Shown here in pieces: positions 24,415 through 31,451 of a stretch of DNA of 44,940 nt. Origin of the DNA: Acetofilamentum sp. (lineage in GTDB: Bacteria; CAIWAD01); the NCBI GenBank assembly GCA_020726405.1, contig DYSB01000006.1, forward strand, positions 1-44,940, read 5' to 3'. Position 1 is the first letter of the stretch. Each line of letters starts with the position of its first letter. A program made the position numbers and the translations under genes. Under the pieces are notes generated by a model that was not told the origin of the DNA, ran no database searches, and worked only from the letters and a program-made list of their open reading frames with translations.

Positions 24415-26253
24415 CTAGTTGGTCACAACAGGATAATCGTAGTTCTGCAGGACCCACTGGCTGGCGACCGGCAGATTGTCATGCATCAGACCGTTGGCAC
24501 CGTATGAGAGGCTCAATACATCGTAGCCCAGAGCGCACAGGTAGAAGCTCGTGAATGCGCTGGTCTGGCCCGTCCAGCAGTACAGCACGTTGGTCTCGGT
24601 GGGATGGAGGCCGCCCAGATCCGTGGAGGTGGTCACCGCGCCGGGGGTCAGTTGATAGGCACCGTCGATGTGTCCGACACTCTCGAAGTCCGTCGCATTC
24701 CAATAGTTGTAGACGTTGTAGGCTGAAGGATCCGCCATCAGGGTGGTATTCGTGATGGTATATGCGCCAAAGCCCTCGGCAAGCATGGCGTCCACCCGAG
24801 CCTCAAGGATGGCTTGGCCGCTGGTCAAGCCGGTGTTCAAGGTGGGCCAGTCGTTGCTGGGCAGGGCCGGGCTGGCCGTGTACACCATGTCCGCCGAGTA
24901 GTCATTGCTGACATTGCTTTCCCAGCGGGTTGCCAGGTCGTTCCTCCAACTGCACATGCCCCACTTCATGCAGAAGGCGTCGTGGCCCAGCATGCGCAGC
25001 GCCATGTTGGCGAAGGCAGCCGTCTGGCCCGTGTAACACACCAGCGCCACCTCATTTTCCAGGGTGTTGTTGGTGGTCACATAGTCCGGCAGGTCGGACA
25101 GTGTCGGCACATTGTGCGCGCCCTCGATGTGCCCAAGTGCATAATCCGCGGCGCTGCGAAGGTCCACGATGAACAGGTCGGCCATGTTGGTATGGACGTA
25201 TTCCGCCGTCTTCACCGGTGTGGTGCTCCACGTGGCGAATTGTGCGTCGGTGACCTCCGTCAGCAGCTCGAACTCGTTGGTCTGCTGGCCGATTGCGTAG
25301 TCGTAATTGGCGTGATAGCCGCCCATCTGCCAAGCGTGGCTGGCGTCCAGCGCGGAGTGGATCATGCCGTTGGCGCCGAACTTCAGCGACAGGGCGTCAT
25401 AGCCCATCACATTCAGATAGAAGGCCGTGAAGGCGCTGGTCTGGCCCGTCCAGCAGTAGATCACGTTGTCGCCGTCGGGATCCAGGGCCGTCAGGTTCTC
25501 ATCGGTGGTCAGGGTGCCCGGAGTCAGCTGGAAGGCGCCGGGAACGTGGCCGAAGGCGGCGTAGTCGGCGGCCGCCCAGTAGTTGTAGGTTTCGTAGTCG
25601 TCCAGGGCGCTGAAGACCTGGGCCGCGGTGACGGTGTTGGCGCCGAAGCCTTCGGTCAGGACGGCCGCGATGCGGGCGTCAAGGATCGCCTCGCCTGTGG
25701 TTTGTCCGGTGTGCAACACGGGCATGGCCGTGTAGACCGGCAGGCTCGGGGCGTTGTCAGCGCTGAACTGGGCCACGTAGTCGCTGGAGGCGCCGCTGTC
25801 CCAGCTGGGGGCGAACGCGTCGTTCCAGGATGCCATGCCGAACTTCATGGCGAAGGCGTCATCAAAGCCCGCCATGCGCAGGGCCATGGTGCACCAGGAG
25901 GCCGTCTGGCCCGTGTAACACACCATGCAGATGGTGCTGGAGCCGGCGCTGGCGGCCGCTTCCACGACATCCGCGGCCGCCACATTGTGGGCGCCTTCGA
26001 TGTGGCCGGCGGCGAAGTCCGTCGCCGAGCGCACGTCCATGACGTACAGGTTGGACAGGTTGGTCTGCACGTAGGAGGCCGGCTGGATCCACGAGGTGGT
26101 CCAAGCGGCGAACTGGCCGTCGGTGATGTCGGACAAGAGCGCGAACTCGTCCGCTGCCGGCGTGGTGGTGTCGTCGTCGTCGTCCGAGCAGCCCGTGAAG
26201 ACGGACAGGGTCAGGGCCACTGACAGAGCCAGGGCGGCTTTCGTGTGCTTCAT
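24415..26253 (-). CDS. Lipoprotein with four rhodanese domains
   Basis: 612 residues with a lipobox (TLSVFTGC, Cys22), an acidic linker and four rhodanese-like domains. Each has an active-site cysteine in a CYTGQT or CWTGQT loop, at residues 112, 267, 406 and 559. The domains alternate as A-B-A'-B': the A type has DVRSATDFAAGHIEGAHN before CYTGQT, the B type has YNYWAAADYAAFGHVPGA before CWTGQT. This shows a duplication of a two-domain unit of about 300 residues. Rhodaneses move sulfane sulfur; all four cysteines are kept, so all could be active. Rhodanese-like lipoproteins are known from some Geobacter outer-membrane conduit loci (ext clusters). The ATG has AAGGAGAG. It follows the 11-heme cytochrome by 108 bp. 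Confidence 0.9.
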   Translation of the reverse strand: MKHTKAALALSVALTLSVFTGCSDDDDDTTTPAADEFALLSDITDGQFAAWTTSWIQPASYVQTNLSNLYVMDVRSATDFAAGHIEGAHNVAAADVVEAAASAGSSTICMVCYTGQTASWCTMALRMAGFDDAFAMKFGMASWNDAFAPSWDSGASSDYVAQFSADNAPSLPVYTAMPVLHTGQTTGEAILDARIAAVLTEGFGANTVTAAQVFSALDDYETYNYWAAADYAAFGHVPGAFQLTPGTLTTDENLTALDPDGDNVIYCWTGQTSAFTAFYLNVMGYDALSLKFGANGMIHSALDASHAWQMGGYHANYDYAIGQQTNEFELLTEVTDAQFATWSTTPVKTAEYVHTNMADLFIVDLRSAADYALGHIEGAHNVPTLSDLPDYVTTNNTLENEVALVCYTGQTAAFANMALRMLGHDAFCMKWGMCSWRNDLATRWESNVSNDYSADMVYTASPALPSNDWPTLNTGLTSGQAILEARVDAMLAEGFGAYTITNTTLMADPSAYNVYNYWNATDFESVGHIDGAYQLTPGAVTTSTDLGGLHPTETNVLYCWTGQTSAFTSFYLCALGYDVLSLSYGANGLMHDNLPVASQWVLQNYDYPVVTN

Positions 26254-26361
26254 GTACTCTCCTTGCGATGATTCTTCTGGGGCTTGGCGATGCCCCGCTC
26301 ACTGATCCATTCGACCCGTCGACCCTCCCAGACCGCCGGGTGCGACCCTTCCCACATCAAT

Positions 26362-27687
26362 TCAATGCCGGTTCCAATACTGACTGATGCTGTCGTCCAC
26401 GGCCACGTGGCGGTTGGCCCGGATGTACTCGTCGGGATCGCTAAGCCCTGTCACGGAGCTCTTCAGGCTGTCCAGGTGGCTCATCCACAGGAAGCGACGG
26501 GCGTTCTCCATTTCGTTGGGTCCCTGCACATGGCAGTTCATCCAGCAGTCGGCCATGCCGTAGGCCGGGTTGGTGAGAGCGATCTCCGTCTGCGGCGTGA
26601 AGCGCTGGATGTTGTGCGGGCTGGCGTATTCCCAGGTCTCGAAGGCCGACCAAGCGGGTTGGGAGGGCAGACCCCACTCGCGGTAGCCGTCTTTGATCAC
26701 CGGCACGTGGCGCACCGTCACCCATTCCTCGCGCTCCACCGGATGATTGGCCCAGGAGCCCGTGTTGCGGCCAATGCGGAAATCCATGTATTCGGTGTAG
26801 CCCTCGGGATCCGCGCTGCTCCACACGCCACCCGAATGGCAATTGAGGCAGTTGGCGTAGGGCTGGCTGTGGCAAACATGGCAGGAAAGACCCTCTTCCT
26901 CGGAGTCACCCGGCCAGTGGTACGCATGGAACAGGTTGTCGTCGGATGCCAGGGAGTGGCAATCCACGCACTGGGGAAGGCCGTCCACCTCGTAGCGCGA
27001 CGTATAGTCCGTGCGCCCGTCCCCGTGCAGGTCCTCCTTGTGGCAGAAGAAGCAGTCGTAACCAAGTTCCTGGTGGACATCCGGACGGTTCCCCTCGTGG
27101 TGGCCGGTGAAGTCATTGCCCACCCGACTGCCGTGGCAGGCCGTGCAATTGTTCTCCATGTCGGGCACGCGCTGGAAGAGGTGGCTGTTGAGGAAACCGC
27201 CGTGCACGCCGTTGGGACGGGAGACGTGGCATTGTCCGCAGGTGGTGTGACACGTGGCGCACTCCGTTGTGTGGCCGTCTTGCAGGGCCTGGGGACACTC
27301 GGCGAAGGATGAAACCCCCGCCCGCAGAGCCACTTTATGCTTCTCGCCCCAGAGCTGCGTGTGCATGGAGGTGGCGTTGAGCGCCACGATCTGGGCATGG
27401 CAGCCGGCGCCGTTGCAATTCGACTCGGCCTGGGACGAGGGGTCGCGCAGGACGCCCTTGACTTCGGGTTTGCGCCGGATCAGCACACCCTGATCGTCAT
27501 ACTCCGCCTCGAATTCGTGGGCCCTGGCCATGGCCACCCACAGGTCGTCGCGGGCCTCGCTGGCCGCCACGACGGGTTCGGTGCCGCCGTGACAGGTCAC
27601 GCAGCCCACGGCCGCGTGGTTGGGGTCGATTTCAGCGTAGGTCGCGGCGTTGATGAAGACCTTCTCGAAGGGTTCCAACGGAACCAC
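26362..27687 (-). CDS. Multiheme c-type cytochrome, main part (10 heme motifs), separated from its signal peptide by TGA
   Basis: 441 residues with eight CxxCH motifs, a Cys-x4-Cys-His (CNGAGCH) and a Cys-x3-Cys-His (CWMNCH). The pair CATCHTTCGQCH places two hemes side by side. The open frame continues upstream, in the same phase, into a short gene that carries the lipoprotein signal and an eleventh motif; a single TGA separates them. This part on its own has only a GTG (with GAGG, partly made by the TGA itself, 7 nt upstream) and no signal peptide, so it could not be exported and loaded with heme unless the stop is bypassed. Either the gene is broken, the sequence has an error, or readthrough occurs. 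It is the first cytochrome of the operon. Confidence 0.82.
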   Translation of the reverse strand: MVPLEPFEKVFINAATYAEIDPNHAAVGCVTCHGGTEPVVAASEARDDLWVAMARAHEFEAEYDDQGVLIRRKPEVKGVLRDPSSQAESNCNGAGCHAQIVALNATSMHTQLWGEKHKVALRAGVSSFAECPQALQDGHTTECATCHTTCGQCHVSRPNGVHGGFLNSHLFQRVPDMENNCTACHGSRVGNDFTGHHEGNRPDVHQELGYDCFFCHKEDLHGDGRTDYTSRYEVDGLPQCVDCHSLASDDNLFHAYHWPGDSEEEGLSCHVCHSQPYANCLNCHSGGVWSSADPEGYTEYMDFRIGRNTGSWANHPVEREEWVTVRHVPVIKDGYREWGLPSQPAWSAFETWEYASPHNIQRFTPQTEIALTNPAYGMADCWMNCHVQGPNEMENARRFLWMSHLDSLKSSVTGLSDPDEYIRANRHVAVDDSISQYWNRH

Positions 27688-27696
27688 GGTGCCGCC

Positions 27697-27924
27697 TCAG
27701 CCACCGCCCCCGCCGCCGCTGCCGCTGCCGTCATCGATGGCCAGGCGCCGCAGATAGGCCCGCGTGGTGTGACAACCTTCACAGGTCAACACCACGGATT
27801 CCGCACCCATCTCCGGGGCCTGGCGCACCGGCTCGATCCTCTCGCAGGAGAGCAGCAGCAGCGCCAGGACGACGAGGCTGAGTCCGCAGCTCCAGGAGGA
27901 AGAAGCAGGATGTGGGTGCACCAT
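27697..27924 (-). CDS. N-terminal piece of the 11-heme lipoprotein cytochrome
   Basis: 75 residues: lipoprotein signal (LSLVVLALLLLSC, Cys27), one heme motif (CEGCHTTRAYLRRL) and a glycine-serine linker ending in six glycines, then TGA. The next three codons (Gly-Gly-Thr) and the following cytochrome sequence are in the same frame, so this is the front of the downstream cytochrome rather than an independent small gene. The ATG has AGGA 8 nt upstream. With the stop removed the protein would be about 519 residues with 11 heme motifs and would be anchored as a lipoprotein. Confidence 0.75.
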   Translation of the reverse strand: MVHPHPASSSWSCGLSLVVLALLLLSCERIEPVRQAPEMGAESVVLTCEGCHTTRAYLRRLAIDDGSGSGGGGGG

Positions 27925-28107
27925 GGCGCGTTCCTAATGTTTCACTGGTTGCGACTTGGTTCGACGGCGCTGCCGGACCCGACCTTCATCGGGAGCCACG
28001 GGGCAGTGCCAGAGGCATTTTTAACAAGTTGGGAAGATTAGACAATTTTCGAACTATCTCCCGACAATTCTGCTGCCGTTCGGCTTTGAAACTGTTAGCA
28101 CTTTGAC

Positions 28108-28156
28108 AATATAGCCGAGAGCGCTTGAGAATCAAGTGATCATTGAGTGATCATTG
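28108..28156 (-). promoter_or_regulatory. Predicted promoter and tandem operator of the cytochrome operon
   Basis: On the leftward strand TTGATT (28135-28130) and TATATT (28113-28108) are separated by 16 bp, a good housekeeping-type promoter about 180 bp before the first cytochrome gene. Immediately upstream of the -35 lie two perfect tandem copies of AGTGATCATTG (28135-28145 and 28146-28156), each containing the palindrome TGATCA. Their 11-bp spacing puts both on one face of the helix, as expected for an activator site. A further palindrome, CTTGA-GAA-TCAAG (28124-28136), covers the -35. The leader between promoter and gene (27925-28107) contains no evident gene. Confidence 0.55.
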
Positions 28157-28173
28157 CTTGTCAGTAGAATGGA

Positions 28174-30393
28174 TCAGCGTCTGGCCGCACGGATTAGAAT
28201 TCGAATTCGGACTACAGACAAGTTGCCCGAACGGTCCCGGACACTCAATTCCAACTCCAGGGGGCCGGCTGGCCACTCTTCCGCGGGACGGAACGTCACC
28301 AAATGGGTGTCGGGCTCATAGCGCGGGTAGTGGGTACGGCCATTCTCCACCAACACCACCACATCGATTCCTGACGGATCTCCGCCGATTTCCCAGCTCA
28401 GGGTGGGACGCGGATCATAGCCCGCCGGCGTTTTGCTCCGCTTGCGGCCCTTGCGACCCTTGGCCTTGACCACGGGGGGGTTGCGCAGGCTGATGGACGG
28501 GGCCCGGGTATCGGCGTGCAGGACATAATGCCCCGTCCGGGCCAGGCTGACCACCAGGCGCCCGTCCTCCACCGTCCCCCCCACGAGGCCGACGGGCAGG
28601 CCGCGTTCGTTGGCCTGGAAGAGCGCCGCTCGGGCGCGCTCCGTTTCCGGCAGCCCGGCCAGGCTAAACTCCAGCAACAACGGCTTCTCGAACTGCAGCT
28701 CGCCGGGCCCCAGGTGAAAGGAGCCCCGTGCCCCGCGCCTCAGCAGCAGGCGGGTAGGTCCTGGCACCGTGCCGGCCTCCGCGTAGAGCACGATGGGAGC
28801 GCCGTCCCGCGTGGCGCGCAGGATCTGGTCGTGGTCCGGATCCAGCCAGAAACCGCTCAGATCCAGCGCGGGGAAGTCCGCCGGCGCGGCCACCCGCAGC
28901 AGACCGTCGGGAACCGTCGCCGGGGGCAGCACCCATTCCCAACCTTTGTCGCGCAGTTGTCCCCAGACCGCGAGCGCGCCGCGCTCGCCCAACAGCACCG
29001 GTACACCCACGACAGCAGCAGAGGGCGGCAGCGGCGCCAGCCGCACGTGCAGGCCGTTGCCCGTGTCCAGCAGAGTCCATTCGGGTACTGGCGGCGGGGG
29101 TGGCGGAGCCGGCTTGGACTTACGCCGGGAGCGGGAACGCTGGCCGGCTTTCTTTCCCTTCTTGACCGGAGGCGGCGGTTTCAGGGCCGCCAGGTCGACG
29201 CTGTCGGGCGGGGCGAAGTGCGGCTCCGTCACGGGAGCCGGCCGCAGTCGCAGCACCACGTGCAGGGATGCCAGATTCTCCGCGGCGTCCCGCACCAGCA
29301 GGTCCAGGCGGCGCAGCGGGCGGGCCGGATCCGGCACCAACAGGCCGGCCGTCGCCCGCCCGTCCCAAACGCCCAGCTCGCCCGCGCCGCCCCAGAGGCG
29401 CAGATAGGGCCGCCCGTACATCTGCTGCAGCCAGCGTTGGAAGAGCCGGCCGCTTTCTCCCTGGGCCGTCAGCGGAAAGGAATCCAGCCGCAGCCGGAAC
29501 AGCGTGTCCCCCTCCTCCACCACCTCCACCTGCCAGGGCAGCAGGCGGGCCGCGTTGCCCGGCAGGTGATCCACGGCGTGGATGGCCAGGCCCGTCAGGC
29601 CCTCGCAGTCCAGCGTGTCCGGCAGGGTCCAGCGGCCGGGGCCCGCGGCCCGCGGCGTGACCCGCACGGGCAGCAGTCCGCCCCCGGCGCGGCTGCCGCA
29701 GGCGGCGGGGACCAGGGCCAGGCTTTCCAGGACCGGCGCTTGGTCGTCGTACACGCGCAGTCCGTGGCGCAGCGGATTGTAGACCCGGTCCTCTGTCGCC
29801 GAGCGCAATTCGTAGTGCAGGTGCGGAGGGCCGTTGCCCGTGTCGCCGCTCTGCCCGATCTCCTCGCCGGCCCGGACGGGAAAGCGCCCGGGTTCCGGGA
29901 AGAGGGCCTGGGAATAGGCGCCACTCGCCTGCCGGGCCCGCTCCAGTTCCTGTTGCAGGTCTTCGCGGAAGGCGGAGAGGTGGGCGAACAGATGGCGGCG
30001 TCCCAGGGAATCCGTCAGCATGAGTTGCAGGCCGTAGCCCGTGTAGTCCGCGGCGATGCGGCTGATCCAGCCGCCTGCCGGAGCCAGCACGGGCATGCCC
30101 TGGCGCCGGTTGGTGGAGAAGTCCACGCCCGCGTGCAAGCGCAGGGAGCGGGGCTCGGCAAAACCGGCGGTGAAGCGCGTTCGCTCAGCCAGCAAGGGTC
30201 CCAGGGGCGCAATGGGCAAAGGGTCGGAAGCGGCGGCGCGAACGGTGGTCCACATGCGCAGGGCCGGCCAGGTGGCAGTGAAAATCAGCAGCAGGGTCAA
30301 CAGGAGGGCCGGTTGGCGGCGCCAGACGCTGCGGCGCCCGTCGCCGGCGGGCCGCCCGCGGGCGTCCGCCCTCATGTGCGAGGGCTCATTCAC
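28174..30393 (-). CDS. Membrane-anchored M23-type peptidase with long C-terminal region
   Basis: 739 residues. One N-terminal membrane segment (PALLLTLLLIFTATWPAL) is followed by an M23 (LytM-like) zinc peptidase domain at about 60-215. The metal and catalytic residues are in place: H87-x3-D91 (HAGVDF), H138 and the H191-x-H193 motif (PHLHYE). M23 enzymes cut peptidoglycan cross-bridges or recruit amidases. The remaining 500 residues look like beta-sandwich repeats (NLASLHVVLRLRPAP; RTGHYVLHADTRAPSISLRN), with a lysine/proline-rich linker near residue 420. The start is a GTG overlapping the TPR gene's stop by 8 bp; the ATG six codons later is an alternative. Its stop lies 18 bp from the tandem operator of the cytochrome operon. 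Confidence 0.85.
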   Translation of the reverse strand: MNEPSHMRADARGRPAGDGRRSVWRRQPALLLTLLLIFTATWPALRMWTTVRAAASDPLPIAPLGPLLAERTRFTAGFAEPRSLRLHAGVDFSTNRRQGMPVLAPAGGWISRIAADYTGYGLQLMLTDSLGRRHLFAHLSAFREDLQQELERARQASGAYSQALFPEPGRFPVRAGEEIGQSGDTGNGPPHLHYELRSATEDRVYNPLRHGLRVYDDQAPVLESLALVPAACGSRAGGGLLPVRVTPRAAGPGRWTLPDTLDCEGLTGLAIHAVDHLPGNAARLLPWQVEVVEEGDTLFRLRLDSFPLTAQGESGRLFQRWLQQMYGRPYLRLWGGAGELGVWDGRATAGLLVPDPARPLRRLDLLVRDAAENLASLHVVLRLRPAPVTEPHFAPPDSVDLAALKPPPPVKKGKKAGQRSRSRRKSKPAPPPPPPVPEWTLLDTGNGLHVRLAPLPPSAAVVGVPVLLGERGALAVWGQLRDKGWEWVLPPATVPDGLLRVAAPADFPALDLSGFWLDPDHDQILRATRDGAPIVLYAEAGTVPGPTRLLLRRGARGSFHLGPGELQFEKPLLLEFSLAGLPETERARAALFQANERGLPVGLVGGTVEDGRLVVSLARTGHYVLHADTRAPSISLRNPPVVKAKGRKGRKRSKTPAGYDPRPTLSWEIGGDPSGIDVVVLVENGRTHYPRYEPDTHLVTFRPAEEWPAGPLELELSVRDRSGNLSVVRIRILIRAARR

Positions 30394-30859
30394 CCGGAGG
30401 ACATCGCTCCAGCAGCCGCCGGGCGCGCGGCGCGGACTCGCCGGTGGGGAAGCGTCCCAGCAGGGTTCGCGCCTCGGTGCAGGCTCGCTCCGGCTCGCCC
30501 AGGTTCTGCCAGCAGAGGGCGATCTTCAACCGTGCGTCTTCCTCCTTGTTGGAGTCGGCCTGCTCCAGGACCTTGAGGAAGCAGGCGAGCGCGTCCAGCC
30601 AGGCCTTCTGGGCGTACCAAGCCTCGCCCAGCCAGTAACTGCAGTTGTCCCGCAGGTCCAGGGGTAGATCGGGGCGGGTGAGCAGGCCTTCGAACTGCGC
30701 GCGCGCGCGCTCCGCCCGGCCCGCGTTGAACGACGCCAGGGCTTGTTCATATTGGGCCAGCAGAGTTCCGCTCTTGACGGGCGCCTCCGCGCCGGATAGC
30801 TCCCGGATGCCGAGGGTCAGACTCAACCAGAAGATGAGGAGAATTCCATGTCGCAGCAT
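30386..30859 (-). CDS. Small secreted TPR-like protein
   Basis: 157 residues: signal peptide or anchor (GILLIFWLSLTLGIRELSGA) and helical TPR-type repeats, AQYEQALASFNAGRAERARA, then NCSYWLGEAWYAQKAWLDAL, and DARLKIALCWQNLGEPERAC, ending at CPPGE. This resembles the C-terminal module of YbgF/CpoB-type periplasmic proteins, although the coiled-coil part is absent. It overlaps the M23 peptidase gene by 8 bp and is probably in the same transcript, so an envelope role is likely. The ATG chosen has GGAG close upstream (3 nt spacing); a TTG four codons earlier is possible. Its first codons overlap the start of the divergent lipoprotein gene. Confidence 0.75.
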   Translation of the reverse strand: MLRHGILLIFWLSLTLGIRELSGAEAPVKSGTLLAQYEQALASFNAGRAERARAQFEGLLTRPDLPLDLRDNCSYWLGEAWYAQKAWLDALACFLKVLEQADSNKEEDARLKIALCWQNLGEPERACTEARTLLGRFPTGESAPRARRLLERCPPGE

Positions 30860-31429
30860 GTCTCCAACCAAAGGAAGACTGGGCGCTTGCGCAAGCTGAA
30901 AGCCGGACTTCTGCCGCTGCTGACCCTGCTGGGGGGCTGCGTCTACTCCCTGCAGCCCTGGTACCCGGAGGGCGCGGGCGGCGCCGATCCCGTCCTGCGG
31001 GGCGTTTGGCGGGAGGCGGGCGGCCAGGATACCTGGGTGTTCATTGCCAACGGGGACTCGCTCCGCCTGCTCTACCAGGAGGACAACCAGTCCGGCGAAT
31101 TCTTCGCGCTGAATTTCCGCGTGGGCGAAAGCGCCTTCCTGGACTTAAGTCCCGTGCCCGGCTCCTACGCCGCGGGACCGGTCAGCTGGTACCTGCTGCC
31201 GCTGCACGGCCTGCATCGCTGGACGCTTGACCAGGACACACTGCGTCTGAGTTCGCTGAATCCGCAGTCCGTGGAGACGCTACTGGAAGGCACGGACCAT
31301 CCCCAATTGGAGAAACTGGACAACCGCTTGCTCTTCCTGGGCAGCCGCGAGGAGATGGCGGCCTTTCTCGAGACCCGCCTGCAGGATCCCACCATCTTTG
31401 ATGAGCCCACAATCCTGGTGAAGGAATAG
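30848..31429 (+). CDS. Lipoprotein of unknown function
   Basis: 193 residues with a positively charged N-terminus (NQRKTGRLRKLKAG), a hydrophobic core and lipobox LTLLGGC (Cys31). The mature part contains beta-rich sequence typical of a lipocalin-like or META-type barrel (GVWREAGGQDTWVFIANGDS, then HRWTLDQDTLRLSSLNPQSV), but I cannot name a family. The ATG has GAGGAGA upstream, which lies inside the coding sequence of the divergent TPR gene; the two starts overlap by 12 bp on opposite strands. It converges with ada, 22 bp away. Confidence 0.75.
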   Translation: MSQHVSNQRKTGRLRKLKAGLLPLLTLLGGCVYSLQPWYPEGAGGADPVLRGVWREAGGQDTWVFIANGDSLRLLYQEDNQSGEFFALNFRVGESAFLDLSPVPGSYAAGPVSWYLLPLHGLHRWTLDQDTLRLSSLNPQSVETLLEGTDHPQLEKLDNRLLFLGSREEMAAFLETRLQDPTIFDEPTILVKE

Positions 31430-31451
31430 CGCGCGCGAGTGGAAGAGCTGA

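Noticed and set aside
27697-27699. UGA recoded as glycine or selenocysteine
   Set aside because: Many genes in the window end in TGA at proper positions, so UGA is a stop here. A selenocysteine in a poly-glycine linker is implausible and I saw no obvious SECIS-like hairpin just downstream.
28124-28136. FNR/CRP-type box upstream of the cytochrome operon
   Set aside because: CTTGA-GAA-TCAAG is a palindrome but has a 3-bp centre; FNR sites need TTGAT-N4-ATCAA. I kept it only as an unnamed palindrome.
28000-28170. Small RNA or riboswitch in the leader of the cytochrome operon
   Set aside because: No known riboswitch core or stable conserved hairpin could be recognised by eye; the promoter and tandem operator explain the visible structure.
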